A DNA stretch of 64,000 nt. It comes from Mongoliitalea daihaiensis. GTDB taxonomy: Bacteria; Bacteroidota; Bacteroidia; Cytophagales; Cyclobacteriaceae. The stretch spans positions 2,454,001 to 2,518,000 of the forward strand of contig NZ_CP063779.1 of NCBI RefSeq assembly GCF_021596945.1, read 5' to 3'. Made by a program: the position numbers and the translations under genes. The notes under the pieces were generated by a model. The model was given only the letters and a program-made list of their open reading frames with translations. It was not told the DNA's origin and made no database searches. Shown piece after piece: positions 33,316 through 43,145 of the stretch (positions are counted from its first letter, which is position 1; every line of letters begins with the position of its first letter).

Positions 33316-34587
33316 ATGTCCACAAAGTTTAGAGCTATTAGTTTGTCGCATAAGAGTGCTCCTGTACAAATCAGGGAAGTCATTGCTTTAGATGAACGTT
33401 CTATACATTCCCTTTTACTGAAGTTTAGTGAATTTTTTAGCATTCAGGATACATTGATATTATCTACATGCAACCGTACAGAAGTATACTACTCACATCA
33501 GCTCGATTTGAGTACAGAGATAATTAAATTAATAGGGCTAGAAAAAGGATTGACTAATATCGTTGAATATCAACATTACTTCAAAGTAATGAATGATGAT
33601 CAGGATGCGATCAATCATTTGTTCAGAGTATCCATGGGATTGGAAGCTCAAGTTGTTGGAGATCAACAAATAGCTAGTCAGGTGAAGAAAGCCTATCAAT
33701 TGTCTGCTGACTTAGATATGGCTGGGCCTTTCTTGCATCGATTGATGCACTCTGTTTTCTTTACAAGTAAGCGTGTGGTACAAGAAACAGCATTTCGCGA
33801 TGGAGCGGCTTCCGTTTCTTATGCTGCAGTTGAATTAATTGAAGAGATTACTTCTAACACGTATCAGCCAAGGGTATTATTGATAGGTGTAGGTGAGATA
33901 GGGGAAGATGTGGCGAGAAATATGGTGCATATCCCTGAAGCAAAAGTGACCATTACCAATCGTACATTCGATAAGGCCAAAGTATTGGCAGATGAATTGG
34001 GTTTTGAAGTGGTTCCTTTTGAAAAATGCTTCGAATATGTACAGGAATCTGATGTAATCGTTTGCTCGATCATGAAATCAGACCCGTTCATCACCAAAGC
34101 GCTGGTACAATCCTTGGATATTCCTAGTTACAAGCTTTTTGTGGATTTATCTGTGCCTAGAAGTATTGAAACATCCATTGAGGAAGTTCCTGGTGCTTTA
34201 TTATATAATGTAGACAATATCCGTAGTAAGGCATCTGCTACTCTTGAAAAGCGTTTAGAGGCTATCCCTCAAGTAGAGCAGATAATTGAGGAGTCAATCA
34301 ATGACTTCTTTAATTGGAAAAAAGAAATGTTGGTATTCCCAACAATCAATAAGCTCAAAAATGTATTAGAACAGATCAGGCAGGAAGAACTCTCTCGATA
34401 CCTTAAGAATGCTGATGAAAAAGAAATTGCTGTGATTGATAAAATCACCAAGAGCATGATGCAAAAAATACTTAAGGTTCCAGTAGTTCAATTGAGAGCA
34501 GCTTGTCAGCGTGATGATGCTGATCAAATGATTGATATCATCACAGATTTATTTGATCTTGAAAAAGTAACCGACGATAAAAAATAA
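33316..34587 (+). CDS. hemA: Glutamyl-tRNA reductase
   Basis: HemA reduces glutamyl-tRNA to glutamate-1-semialdehyde, the first committed step of C5-pathway tetrapyrrole synthesis. I prefer the start at 33316 (MSTKFRAISLSHKSAP, 423 residues) over the ATG at 33298 because of the promoter position. The catalytic Cys lies in STCNRTEVYY (Cys52 from this start). The NADPH domain has LLIGVGEIGEDVARN, and the C-terminal dimerisation helices are complete. No other haem gene is adjacent. A clean terminator follows. Confidence 0.95.
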   Translation: MSTKFRAISLSHKSAPVQIREVIALDERSIHSLLLKFSEFFSIQDTLILSTCNRTEVYYSHQLDLSTEIIKLIGLEKGLTNIVEYQHYFKVMNDDQDAINHLFRVSMGLEAQVVGDQQIASQVKKAYQLSADLDMAGPFLHRLMHSVFFTSKRVVQETAFRDGAASVSYAAVELIEEITSNTYQPRVLLIGVGEIGEDVARNMVHIPEAKVTITNRTFDKAKVLADELGFEVVPFEKCFEYVQESDVIVCSIMKSDPFITKALVQSLDIPSYKLFVDLSVPRSIETSIEEVPGALLYNVDNIRSKASATLEKRLEAIPQVEQIIEESINDFFNWKKEMLVFPTINKLKNVLEQIRQEELSRYLKNADEKEIAVIDKITKSMMQKILKVPVVQLRAACQRDDADQMIDIITDLFDLEKVTDDKK

Positions 34588-34605
34588 ACCGGAGCATCTC
34601 CGGTT
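34587..34605 (+). terminator. Rho-independent terminator of hemA
   Basis: AACCGGAG pairs perfectly with CTCCGGTT around a 3-base loop and is followed by a T-tract. It begins at the last base of the stop codon. Confidence 0.9.
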
Positions 34606-34664
34606 TTTTGCTTGAAATACCATCCCAAACTTGTTACTTTACTTTTTCAATTAGATGAAGACTT

Positions 34665-36233
34665 ATGGTATTGAAAAAGGCATCGCTTGTGCTGGTAGTG
34701 AGTATATTTTCACTTGCTTCATATGCGCAGACGTACGAGGTTTTTGACAAGGATTTAAAGCTCAAATTTAGAGTTGAGTACGATCAAATTAATATTCTGG
34801 GAGAAGCGGTACGTATCAGTACTGTCAACAACGAGCTCAAACTCTTGAGTAAGGAATATAAACCCTATTTTGATTTAAAAGCTAATCAGGTTATTGCTTA
34901 CGATCAACCTTGGATTGTGGTCAAAGGAAAAGATGGTATGGGAGCCTTCCACGAATATGGAATAGAGGTTTTTCCAACCACCTATGATGATATTCAGACC
35001 TATTTTACCAGGGTCTTAGCCAAAAAAGGAGATCGGTATTTTGTATATGATCATGCTACAAAGCAAACAAAGCCAATTGGAGCTTTTGATGAAGCATTTA
35101 TGGCACTTAATGGTCAAGTGGTAGCTAAAAACTCTCAAGGATATTTTTTACCCCTATCTGGCAATCCGGACAGGATCTTCGAAAAAATCACACAAGTCAA
35201 TGAAAATTTTCTCTTTGTTCAGCAGCCTACAGGATATGGTTTAGTGAATAGAGAGGGAGATTATGTATTAGAGCCTGTTATTGATCGCTTGGACCATTTA
35301 GAAGGGGATTATTTTTTTGGTTTTGATGGAAATCAGTACATGTTGATCAAAGGAAGGGAAGGGAAAGCAGATATTCGCTATACTTCTTATCACAAAATCA
35401 CGGTTGAAAATGATGTGATCTTGGAATACATCCATGGAAAACTAAGGAGAGTGATGAATTATGATGGGATCCTCTTAGACCAGGTGGGAATGGAAGCCGT
35501 CAGCAGTGTAGGAGAGAAGCATTACAATGTACGATTGAGAGATGCAAAAATAGGACTTTTAGGTCCCAAAGGATGGGAAGTCAATCCCATGTCACAAGTA
35601 GATAAAATTTTACCCGGTTCAGAAGGACTATATCCGGCATATAAAGGAGGAAAGATAGGCTTTGTCGATAAACAAGGAAGGTGGGTTATACCGCCTTCTT
35701 ACGAACAGGTAGGTAAATTTAGTCAAGGCAAAGCCGCTGTCAGTACTCGTGGGAGTTGGGCGTTTATCAATACGCAAGGAAATCCATTGACAGAGTTCAA
35801 GTTTGAGCAAAGCCAAGGGTTTGTTCAGGGAGTTGCTGTAGTTCAGTATCAAGGCTTGTTTAATTTGGTTGATGCAGCTGGTCATGTATTGTTTGATCAA
35901 GGATTTGATCGGATTTTCCCTACAGAAAATAATTATTATTTAACAGAAAGGCAAGGCTTAATGGGGCTATTATCTCCTGCGGGTAAAGTCATAGCAGAGC
36001 CTTCTTTCCAAGAAATCAGAAGGGAAGAATTTGATAGAATCGTCGCAAGGCAGGGAGATAAATATGGGATTCTCAATGAAAATGGAGAATTTTTGTTACC
36101 GCTTTATTATCGCAATATCATTTTTGATCAAGGGTCTCAACAGATTTTGGCAGAAGATGCATATCAATTTGAGATAGAAGATCTCACCAAGTCTTCAACC
36201 TCTAATCAGGGTAAAAAGAAAAGGGGTTCTTGA
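34665..36233 (+). CDS. WG-repeat exported protein
   Basis: This 522-residue protein has a signal peptide ending SYAQT (about 22). Throughout the mature part, WG/KWG-like repeats recur: GKIGFVDKQGRWVIPPSYEQV, SWAFINTQGNPL, GLMGLLSPAGKVIAEPSF and YGILNENGEFLLPLYY. WG repeats fold as beta hairpins in a solenoid or propeller; their role is unknown. A Ser/Lys-rich tail ends the protein. It is probably periplasmic or surface. It is monocistronic. Confidence 0.88.
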   Translation: MVLKKASLVLVVSIFSLASYAQTYEVFDKDLKLKFRVEYDQINILGEAVRISTVNNELKLLSKEYKPYFDLKANQVIAYDQPWIVVKGKDGMGAFHEYGIEVFPTTYDDIQTYFTRVLAKKGDRYFVYDHATKQTKPIGAFDEAFMALNGQVVAKNSQGYFLPLSGNPDRIFEKITQVNENFLFVQQPTGYGLVNREGDYVLEPVIDRLDHLEGDYFFGFDGNQYMLIKGREGKADIRYTSYHKITVENDVILEYIHGKLRRVMNYDGILLDQVGMEAVSSVGEKHYNVRLRDAKIGLLGPKGWEVNPMSQVDKILPGSEGLYPAYKGGKIGFVDKQGRWVIPPSYEQVGKFSQGKAAVSTRGSWAFINTQGNPLTEFKFEQSQGFVQGVAVVQYQGLFNLVDAAGHVLFDQGFDRIFPTENNYYLTERQGLMGLLSPAGKVIAEPSFQEIRREEFDRIVARQGDKYGILNENGEFLLPLYYRNIIFDQGSQQILAEDAYQFEIEDLTKSSTSNQGKKKRGS

Positions 36234-36330
36234 TACTTGAATCATTTCCTGAATAACTTTGATAGATATTTTTGTGCTGACATTCCTGAAAATTTAAGCC
36301 TAGGGATATCAACCAATTGTAATTGAACAT

Positions 36331-36373
36331 AAAAAAAGCGAGTCAACAGGTATGCTGACTCGCTTTTTTTTTA
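36331..36373. terminator. Bidirectional terminator
   Basis: An A-tract plus GCGAGTCA pairs with TGACTCGC plus a T-tract around a 10-base loop. It serves the plus-strand WG-repeat gene and minus-strand floA, which converge here. Confidence 0.85.
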
Positions 36374-36385
36374 ATTGGACTCAAG

Positions 36386-37393
36386 TTATTTGGTAGAATC
36401 TTGGCTTGATGTTGTCGACCCACTACTATTTGGGTCAGCAATGGAAGTTCTCATTTCTGTGTCAGATTTGATATTTTCCATTTTGTAATAATCCATTACT
36501 CCCAAATTTCCTGATCTGAATGCTTCTGAAATAGCTTTCGGTACCTCAGCTTCTGCTTCAATTACTTTAGCTCTCATTTCTACAGCTTTAGCCTTCATTT
36601 CTTGTTCCAATGCGACGGCCATCGCGCGTCTTTCTTCAGCCTTTGCTTCCGCAACTTTCAAATCAGCAGAGGCCTGATCAATTTGTAGTTTTGCACCAAT
36701 ATTTGTTCCTACATCAATATCCGCAATATCAATGGAAAGAATTTCAAAGGCAGTACCCGCATCTAAACCTCTCTCCAAAACCAATTTGGAGATCTTATCA
36801 GGGTTTTCCAATACCATCTTATGATTTTGAGCCGAACCGATAGAGGTTACAATACCTTCACCAACCCTTGCTAAAATAGTATCTTCACCCGCACCACCGA
36901 CCAACTGAGCAATGTTTGCCCGTACGGTTACACGCGCCTTAGCAATCAATTGGATGCCATCAGCAGCCACTGCAGCCACAGAAGGGGTATTGATTACCTT
37001 CGGGTTTACCGAGATTTGAACTGCTTCAAACACATCTCTTCCCGCCAAATCAATGGCAGTAGCTTGCTTAAAACTCAACTTGATGTTTGCTTTGTCCGCT
37101 GAAATAAGTGCTCGGATTACGTTAGGTACATTTCCTCCTGCTAGGTAATGTGTTTCTAGATCATTGGTAGTCAAATCAAGCCCTGCTTTGGTTGCAGTAA
37201 TCATTGCATTGACAATTACTCCAGGGGGTACTTTTCGGATACGCATCCCTATCAATTCTCCAATACCTACTTTCACATTTGCGAAAATAGCTGTGATCCA
37301 TAGGTTGACCGGTACAAAGTACAAGAAGATAAAAAGCAGGGTTAAACCTGCAAAGGCAGCAAATAAGATAAATGCTGAATTGGTAATTTCCAT
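36386..37393 (-). CDS. floA: Flotillin-like protein FloA
   Basis: This 335-residue protein has one N-terminal hydrophobic hairpin (about 8-38), then the FloA band-7/SPFH-like domain ([25 protein letters not shown]), and a C-terminal coiled coil rich in Ala, Glu and Lys (about 230-300). FloA oligomerises at membrane microdomains and affects membrane fluidity and protein complexes. Its partner NfeD is encoded three bases upstream, the standard floA operon. The C-terminal tail is Ser/Thr-rich. Confidence 0.95.
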   Translation of the reverse strand: MEITNSAFILFAAFAGLTLLFIFLYFVPVNLWITAIFANVKVGIGELIGMRIRKVPPGVIVNAMITATKAGLDLTTNDLETHYLAGGNVPNVIRALISADKANIKLSFKQATAIDLAGRDVFEAVQISVNPKVINTPSVAAVAADGIQLIAKARVTVRANIAQLVGGAGEDTILARVGEGIVTSIGSAQNHKMVLENPDKISKLVLERGLDAGTAFEILSIDIADIDVGTNIGAKLQIDQASADLKVAEAKAEERRAMAVALEQEMKAKAVEMRAKVIEAEAEVPKAISEAFRSGNLGVMDYYKMENIKSDTEMRTSIADPNSSGSTTSSQDSTK

Positions 37394-37396
37394 AAG

Positions 37397-37858
37397 TTAT
37401 ACTTTAACGATGATTGTATTATTTTCTAATTTACTAATCCAAACTTTGGTTCCCACACGGATAAAGCCCGCATCAGATTTTACTTCATAAATTTTGTCTG
37501 CAAATTCTGCTTTTCCAATAGGTTTGATGTCGGAAGTTGCCACACCCTCCATTTGGACGTATAAACCTTCCAAACGGTTGTCAAAAGCGCGGCTTTGAAT
37601 AGAATTTGTTAATGCGAACTTTTTCCAAACCCCTGAGCGTAATCCATAAATTAGCATGCCGAGATTTGCAGTTAAGGTAGCAGCAGCTACTCCATAGGCT
37701 ACATTTATATCTAGACTGATAAACGCATAATAGACTCCTACAACAGTTACTATGGCTCCCAAAATACCTACAAGAGTAGTGCCCGGTACAAATAAGACTT
37801 CTGCGACGACTAAGATTAGGCCTATGGTCAAAAGGCTAATTAAAATAAACCAAGTCAT
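37397..37858 (-). CDS. NfeD-family membrane protein
   Basis: This 153-residue short NfeD has three membrane segments (about 3-22, 26-47 and 53-72) and a C-terminal OB-fold domain (GLYVQMEGVATSDIKPIGKAEF, then FIRVGTKVWISKL). It lacks the ClpP-like protease domain of long NfeD. Short NfeD proteins pair with flotillins and SPFH proteins. It is upstream of floA and co-transcribed with it. Confidence 0.92.
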   Translation of the reverse strand: MTWFILISLLTIGLILVVAEVLFVPGTTLVGILGAIVTVVGVYYAFISLDINVAYGVAAATLTANLGMLIYGLRSGVWKKFALTNSIQSRAFDNRLEGLYVQMEGVATSDIKPIGKAEFADKIYEVKSDAGFIRVGTKVWISKLENNTIIVKV

Positions 37859-37930
37859 TTTCAGTTAACTAATGGTGAAAAGCGCATTTCATTCTAACAA
37901 CAATACAATATAGGCATTAAATACGAAAAA

Positions 37931-37958
37931 AAACGCCAGACATATAAGTCTAGCGTTT
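37931..37958 (-). terminator. Rho-independent terminator of proS
   Basis: On the minus strand AAACGCTAGAC pairs with GTCTGGCGTTT (one T-G pair) around a 6-base loop and is followed by a T-tract. It starts 5 bases past the proS stop. Confidence 0.88.
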
Positions 37959-37962
37959 GAAT

Positions 37963-39444
37963 TTAGTAAGCTCTAGCAAATAAGACCCGTTTATTTGATG
38001 GATTACCTGTAAAGATGCAAGCACCTGATTCCTCTTTGACATCGATGGGAATACAGCGAATGGTAGCTTTGGTCAATTCTTTAATTTTTTCTTCAGTTTC
38101 TTTTGTACCATCCCAATGAGCGGAAATAAATCCACCTTTATTTTCCAAAAGATCCTGAAACTCATCCCAAGTATTGGCATCCGTAGTCATGGATGTGCGG
38201 AAATTTAATGCTTTGGTATAAATTGTTTCTTGGATTTCATCCAGCAAGTCCAAAATATAAGGAGCTATTGAAATGCCTTCTAATGAAAGTGTAGATTTGG
38301 TAAGTGTATCTCTTCTAGCAAGTTCTATTGTGTTGTTTTCCAAGTCCCGTGGACCCATGGCTATTCGCAAAGGCACTCCTTTTAATTCATACTCTGCAAA
38401 TTTCCATCCAGGTTTATGTGTGTCTCGATCGTCAAATTTCACGGTGATTCCTACTCGTCTGAGTTGCTGCATGATTTCATGTGCTTTTTCAGAAATTTTT
38501 TGCAGCTCATCTTCTCCTTTATAGATGGGAACAATTACCACTTGAATAGGTGCTAGTTTTGGAGGGAGTACTAATCCGTTGTCATCCGAATGAGCCATAA
38601 TCAAAGCCCCCATCAAACGTGTACTTACTCCCCAGCTAGTTCCCCAGACATATTCCAATCCACCTTCTTTGGTAGCAAATTTCACATCAAATGCTTTGGC
38701 GAAATTTTGGCCTAAAAAGTGGGAAGTTCCTGCTTGTAGTGCTTTGCCATCTTGCATCAATGCTTCTATACAATACGTGTCTTCAGCTCCAGCAAATCGT
38801 TCATTTTCACTCTTTACTCCTTTTACTACGGGAAGAGCCATAAAAGTTTCTGCAAATTCTGCGTAGACATTCATCATTTGTACTGTTTCAGAAATTGCCT
38901 CAGCTTTAGTCGCATGTGCTGTATGGCCTTCCTGCCATAGAAATTCAGTAGTGCGGAGGAACAGCCTTGTTCTCATTTCCCATCGAACTACATTGGCCCA
39001 TTGATTGACCAAAAGAGGTAGGTCTCTATAGGATTGGATCCAGTTTTTATAAGTGCTCCAAATGACTGTTTCAGAAGTAGGTCTAACAATCAATTCTTCC
39101 TCTAATTTGGCGTCTGGGTCCACTATAACGCTTTTTCCATCTTCGGAATTTTTTAGCCTGTAATGCGTTACCACAGCACATTCTTTTGCAAACCCTTCCA
39201 CGTGGCTGGCTTCTTTGGATAGGAATGATTTAGGGATGAAAAGTGGAAAATAGGCATTGGTATGACCAGTTTCCTTAAACATCCGGTCAAGTTCAGCCTG
39301 CATCTTTTCCCAAATGGAGTATCCATAAGGTTTGATGACCATACACCCCCTAACTGCGGAATTTTCGGCCAAGTCAGCTCTTTTTACTAATTCATTGTAC
39401 CACAAAGAGTAGTCTTCGCTTCTTTTTGGCAATCCTTTGCTCAT
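37963..39444 (-). CDS. proS: Prolyl-tRNA synthetase (archaeal/eukaryote-like type)
   Basis: This 493-residue class II aminoacyl-tRNA synthetase starts [21 protein letters not shown], as in the short archaeal-type ProRS that lacks the editing insertion of the bacterial type. Motif 2 appears as [24 protein letters not shown]. Motif 3 and the anticodon-binding domain follow ([10 protein letters not shown], then [13 protein letters not shown]), and the C-terminal zinc-like domain ends VLFARAY. Length is normal. The gene is monocistronic with a -7 element at 39498-39505. Confidence 0.96.
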   Translation of the reverse strand: MSKGLPKRSEDYSLWYNELVKRADLAENSAVRGCMVIKPYGYSIWEKMQAELDRMFKETGHTNAYFPLFIPKSFLSKEASHVEGFAKECAVVTHYRLKNSEDGKSVIVDPDAKLEEELIVRPTSETVIWSTYKNWIQSYRDLPLLVNQWANVVRWEMRTRLFLRTTEFLWQEGHTAHATKAEAISETVQMMNVYAEFAETFMALPVVKGVKSENERFAGAEDTYCIEALMQDGKALQAGTSHFLGQNFAKAFDVKFATKEGGLEYVWGTSWGVSTRLMGALIMAHSDDNGLVLPPKLAPIQVVIVPIYKGEDELQKISEKAHEIMQQLRRVGITVKFDDRDTHKPGWKFAEYELKGVPLRIAMGPRDLENNTIELARRDTLTKSTLSLEGISIAPYILDLLDEIQETIYTKALNFRTSMTTDANTWDEFQDLLENKGGFISAHWDGTKETEEKIKELTKATIRCIPIDVKEESGACIFTGNPSNKRVLFARAY

Positions 39445-39497
39445 AGTATTTTTTTGATTTGAAAAATCTCTTTATATTCGCTCAACTATATTTCAGG

Positions 39498-39505
39498 CAA
39501 ATATA
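39498..39505 (-). promoter_or_regulatory. -7 element of proS
   Basis: On the minus strand TATATTTG fits TAnnTTTG and lies about 53 bases before the proS ATG. Confidence 0.4.
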
Positions 39506-39570
39506 TAGGAAATATTACAACCCTCGAGTATTTGACTCGTATAAAAAGAGTACAAGTAAAAGCCAAACAA

Positions 39571-41031
39571 ATGAAACGATTAAACAAATTCTTGCCCTTT
39601 GGAGCCGCTGCCATGCTAGTGTTAACTTCATGCAGTACCTCGTTCAATGCCATGAAAGGTGGTGAAACAGACGATCTTTATTTCATGGCGAGTGATGCTC
39701 GCGTAGCGACTGAGTTCGCCGTGAGAAATAACAATCCGGAAAATTTCAGGTCTTTTAACTCCTTATCTCAAGATAATTTTGAGCAGGAGAACTTTTCGGC
39801 AAGAAATGTTAATCCCGAGTATATCGCTAGATATTCAGAGCAGACTGCTGTTCAAGATAATGAGACAGTATATTTTGACGATAATCAAATGCAATCTACG
39901 CCCAATGTAAATGTTTACAATAACTTTTATGGTGGAGGTGTAAATGGCATGGGATGGAATCAGCCTCGTATGAACGTCAACCTTGGTCTTGGCTTTGGCT
40001 TTGGTGGTGGCATGTGGGGTAACCCTTGGATGATGCCTGGCTTTGGCTGGGGAGGCATGGGCATGATGGGTATGGGAATGTGGGATCCTTTTTGGGATCC
40101 ATTCTGGCCAGGTATGGGCTTTGGTCCTGGATTTGGCTGGGGCATGAGACCTGGATTCGGTATGGGTTGGAACTCCATGTGGGGAATGAATGCTGGCTTC
40201 GGTTGGGGCGGTGGTATGTGGGGTAACCCATGGATGAGACCAGGCTTTGGCTGGGGAGGTTTTGGTCCTGGCTTCGGCTGGGGAGGACCTGGTGTAATTA
40301 TAGTGAATCCAGGATGGAATGGTAGTGAAGGTCAGCGAAGAGTTGTACGCGGTGCACGTCCTGGTACTGGTTCATCTATGGCACCTGGTTATAGAGGAGG
40401 TACAACTGGAGCTCCTGCAACGGCAAGAGCAGCAAGAAGAGATGCAGCTAGTGGAGTTAATGCAACTTCTCCTAATAATAGAGTGAATTCTGGAAGAGAT
40501 TTCTCTAGATCTCAAAATGATTTATATAATAATAGAAGTAGAGTAGCATCAAACCCTACAGCAGGAAATAGAACAACTAGTTCTGCAGCTGCTACAAGAC
40601 CGAGTAGAAACTCAGCGGTAAATAGTGCTAATCCTGCCTATACCCGAGGAGCGGGTTCTAGAGGAGCAGCGATGAATCCTTCTGCGACTAGAGGTGGTAA
40701 CACTGGATTTAATAACAGAGGTACTATGCCTTCCAATAGATCAGCAAGCCCATCCTACAACAGAGGTGCTACGAGAAATGCAAATCCATCTTATAATAGA
40801 GGAGGTACAATGAATAGAAGTGGTTCTACCATGCAACGTTCAACAACAGCCCCGAGCAGATCTTCTGGAATGTCAGCCCCGAGTAATAGAAGCTCATCGT
40901 TTGGCTCGGCACCTTCAAGAAGTAGTTCTGGTGGAGGTGGATTTAGTTCCGGCGGTGGCGCATCGAGAGGTGGCGGCGGCGGAATGAGCTCCGGCGGTGG
41001 CGGTGGATCACGAGGAGGAAGGGGGAATTAA
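39571..41031 (+). CDS. Gly/Met/Trp/Phe-rich lipoprotein
   Basis: With the start at 39571 the protein has 486 residues and a lipoprotein signal ending VLTSC; an upstream ATG at 39532 would put a basic leader before it. After a short acidic segment comes a low-complexity region (about 120-255) built from Gly, Met, Trp, Phe, Pro and Asn. Its longest repeat unit, GGGMWGNPWM, occurs twice. The C-terminal half is Arg/Asn/Ser/Gly-rich with SYNRG repeats, ending in poly-Gly/Ser. I recognise no family. A palindromic terminator overlaps the stop. It is likely outer-membrane associated. Confidence 0.8.
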   Translation: MKRLNKFLPFGAAAMLVLTSCSTSFNAMKGGETDDLYFMASDARVATEFAVRNNNPENFRSFNSLSQDNFEQENFSARNVNPEYIARYSEQTAVQDNETVYFDDNQMQSTPNVNVYNNFYGGGVNGMGWNQPRMNVNLGLGFGFGGGMWGNPWMMPGFGWGGMGMMGMGMWDPFWDPFWPGMGFGPGFGWGMRPGFGMGWNSMWGMNAGFGWGGGMWGNPWMRPGFGWGGFGPGFGWGGPGVIIVNPGWNGSEGQRRVVRGARPGTGSSMAPGYRGGTTGAPATARAARRDAASGVNATSPNNRVNSGRDFSRSQNDLYNNRSRVASNPTAGNRTTSSAAATRPSRNSAVNSANPAYTRGAGSRGAAMNPSATRGGNTGFNNRGTMPSNRSASPSYNRGATRNANPSYNRGGTMNRSGSTMQRSTTAPSRSSGMSAPSNRSSSFGSAPSRSSSGGGGFSSGGGASRGGGGGMSSGGGGGSRGGRGN

Positions 41032-41046
41032 TTCCCCCTTTTTTTG
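41019..41046 (+). terminator. Rho-independent terminator
   Basis: AAGGGGG-AATTAATT-CCCCCTT (41019-41040) is a perfect 22-base palindrome. It includes the stop codon of the Gly-rich lipoprotein gene and is followed by a T-tract. Confidence 0.85.
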
Positions 41047-41104
41047 GCTCGAATTTTGCCCAAACTATTAGAAAACTAATCCATCTAATTACTTATTACT
41101 TATT

Positions 41105-42625
41105 ATGCGAATCTCGAAAATCTTTTTTTTGATCTTCTTGGTGTATGCTATTGAATATAATCAAGCCCATGCACAATTTGGATACTTTGAAGATGCTTTA
41201 CGTTTCAGCCAATTCCGCTCCACTGGTTCTGCCAGAGTCAATGGATTGGGAGGTGCCCAAGTGTCATTAGGAGGAGATATTTCCAACATTCATATGAATC
41301 CAGCAGGATTGGGATTTTTTAGAAGGTCGGAATTTAGCATGACACCGACAATTAGCAATTGGCAAACAGAATCAATTTTTCTTGGTCAATCCCAAGAAAA
41401 TAGAGTGAGCAATTTCGCTCTTCCCAATATCGGAGTAGTTATCTCAAACCCCAAGGGACCACTTCAGAGTGGCGCATTTAGGGGAGGATCTTTTGGTATC
41501 AGCTTCAATAGAAGTAATTTCTTTAACACAGATGTCGGATATTTCTCGGATGTAGAGGGAGATATTTCAATCATTGATTTTTTTCTAAGAAGGGCTGATG
41601 GCATTCCTGAAAGTCAGATTCAAAACGCAGGTTTGACAGGTCTTGCTTATGAGACATTTTTGATCAATCCAATTACTGTTGATGGGAATGGAAATCCAAT
41701 TGCTAATCCAACTCAATACGATTCATTTGTATTGGGATTTCCTTTTCAAGATGAGTTGATTATTACCACTGGTAGAACTTCCCAGACAACCTTTTCGTAT
41801 GGTGCCAACTTTTACAACAAGTTGTTCCTAGGCGCTGGAGTCATGTTTACGGCTGCTAATTTTCGCCGCGAAAGAAGATATACAGAGGAATTCTTTAATG
41901 AACCTTTGATCACTACCACAACACGAGAGTTTTTAGAAACTTCAGGTGGAGGTGTAAGTCTAAATTTTGGTGCTATTTATAAGCCTATTGATCAAGTAAA
42001 TCTTGGTTTCAATTTCCAGTCTCCTACGTGGTACCGCTTCAATGAGCAGTATGATGCAAGTATGGTCAATGTATTTGATAATTTCTTTTTTGAACCAGAA
42101 AATATTACCCTAGGAAGAGAGGAAGCAAGGACTGATATTATTTTAGGTACTTACAATTTAAATACACCTCTTAGGGTAAGTGGTGGAGCTACTTTCTTTG
42201 TTGGTAAAAATGGTTTTATAACCGCAGATGTTGATTTCCTAGATTACACCACAAGTAGAATCAATTCCCGTGATTTCAATCCATCAGATGATAATTTAGA
42301 AATTAGAAGATTGTATGGTCAGGTATTCAATTACCGATTAGGGGGCGAATTTAGACATGATATCTTTCGCTTGAGAGGGGGATATGGTTTTTATGGAGAT
42401 CCATTTGCCAATTCTAATGATTTTGACAGATCTATGCAGCAATTCTCAGGAGGTGCCGGTATTCGTCTGAAAAGATTTTATGTAGACTTCTCGTACTCAG
42501 TATTAATGTTTGATCAATTGTATAATTCATTTCCCTTCATAGAAAATGGATTTAACATCGGTCCATTTACGGAAATTCGTAATCGGATAAATTCCGGGAG
42601 TTTGACCTTTGGGATTAACTTTTAA
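41105..42625 (+). CDS. OmpP1/FadL-like outer membrane protein
   Basis: This 506-residue protein has a signal peptide (cleavage near AHAQF). The start of the mature chain, GSARVNGLGGAQVSLGGDISNIHMNPAGLG, is the N-terminal hatch signature of FadL/TodX-like transporters of hydrophobic substrates. It continues as a beta-barrel ending SGSLTFGINF, with Phe last. In Bacteroidota such proteins are often labelled hemin receptor or OmpP1; the substrate is unknown. Three 7-base units precede its ATG. Its last 11 bases overlap aroK tail to tail. Confidence 0.85.
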   Translation: MRISKIFFLIFLVYAIEYNQAHAQFGYFEDALRFSQFRSTGSARVNGLGGAQVSLGGDISNIHMNPAGLGFFRRSEFSMTPTISNWQTESIFLGQSQENRVSNFALPNIGVVISNPKGPLQSGAFRGGSFGISFNRSNFFNTDVGYFSDVEGDISIIDFFLRRADGIPESQIQNAGLTGLAYETFLINPITVDGNGNPIANPTQYDSFVLGFPFQDELIITTGRTSQTTFSYGANFYNKLFLGAGVMFTAANFRRERRYTEEFFNEPLITTTTREFLETSGGGVSLNFGAIYKPIDQVNLGFNFQSPTWYRFNEQYDASMVNVFDNFFFEPENITLGREEARTDIILGTYNLNTPLRVSGGATFFVGKNGFITADVDFLDYTTSRINSRDFNPSDDNLEIRRLYGQVFNYRLGGEFRHDIFRLRGGYGFYGDPFANSNDFDRSMQQFSGGAGIRLKRFYVDFSYSVLMFDQLYNSFPFIENGFNIGPFTEIRNRINSGSLTFGINF

Positions 42626-43145
42626 AGTAGTGTAAGAGTTCTGAATATACTTGCTCAGTGGAAACATCATCTCCACTGAGCTTTATTTTTGATAGTTGAT
42701 AGTATGGACTTCGTATTTGTGATAAGTCCTCTAATCTTGTTTTCAATTCAGTGCTGTCAAGACCTGAAAAAAGAGGTCTCACGCTGCCAGAGTAAATTAA
42801 TCGTTGATGGATAGTAGTAATTGGTACATCCAAAAAAATGGAGATTGCCACTGCATTTATCCGCTCCATATTATCATGGAAGCAAGGAGTACCACCGCCT
42901 GTTGATAAAACTAAACTTGAAAAACCTTCTAAGACCTTTTCTAGGTAGTAGGTTTCTAATTTTCGAAAGGTACCCTCTCCAAGCTCTTGAAAAATTGTTG
43001 AAATGCTCTTGTGCTCCTCCTGTTCTATATACTGATCTAAATCAATAAATGGGAAGCCTAACTCATCGGCTAAGATCTTTCCAAACGTTGACTTTCCACA
43101 GCCAGGAAGGCCTACTAACACGATCTTTAAGTTATTTTTGTTCAT
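42615..43145 (-). CDS. aroK: Shikimate kinase
   Basis: This 176-residue kinase phosphorylates shikimate in aromatic amino acid synthesis. Walker A is GLPGCGKST (12-20). Shikimate-binding Asp residues are in FIDLDQYI (35, 37), with Arg61 and the Gly-rich STGGGTP (81-87). The lid Arg lies in VRPLFSGL. Its start overlaps the stop of the BT_3928-like gene by four bases (ATGA), so it is third in the operon DUF1599 - BT_3928-like - aroK. Other aro genes are not present. Confidence 0.95.
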   Translation of the reverse strand: MNKNNLKIVLVGLPGCGKSTFGKILADELGFPFIDLDQYIEQEEHKSISTIFQELGEGTFRKLETYYLEKVLEGFSSLVLSTGGGTPCFHDNMERINAVAISIFLDVPITTIHQRLIYSGSVRPLFSGLDSTELKTRLEDLSQIRSPYYQLSKIKLSGDDVSTEQVYSELLHYFKS

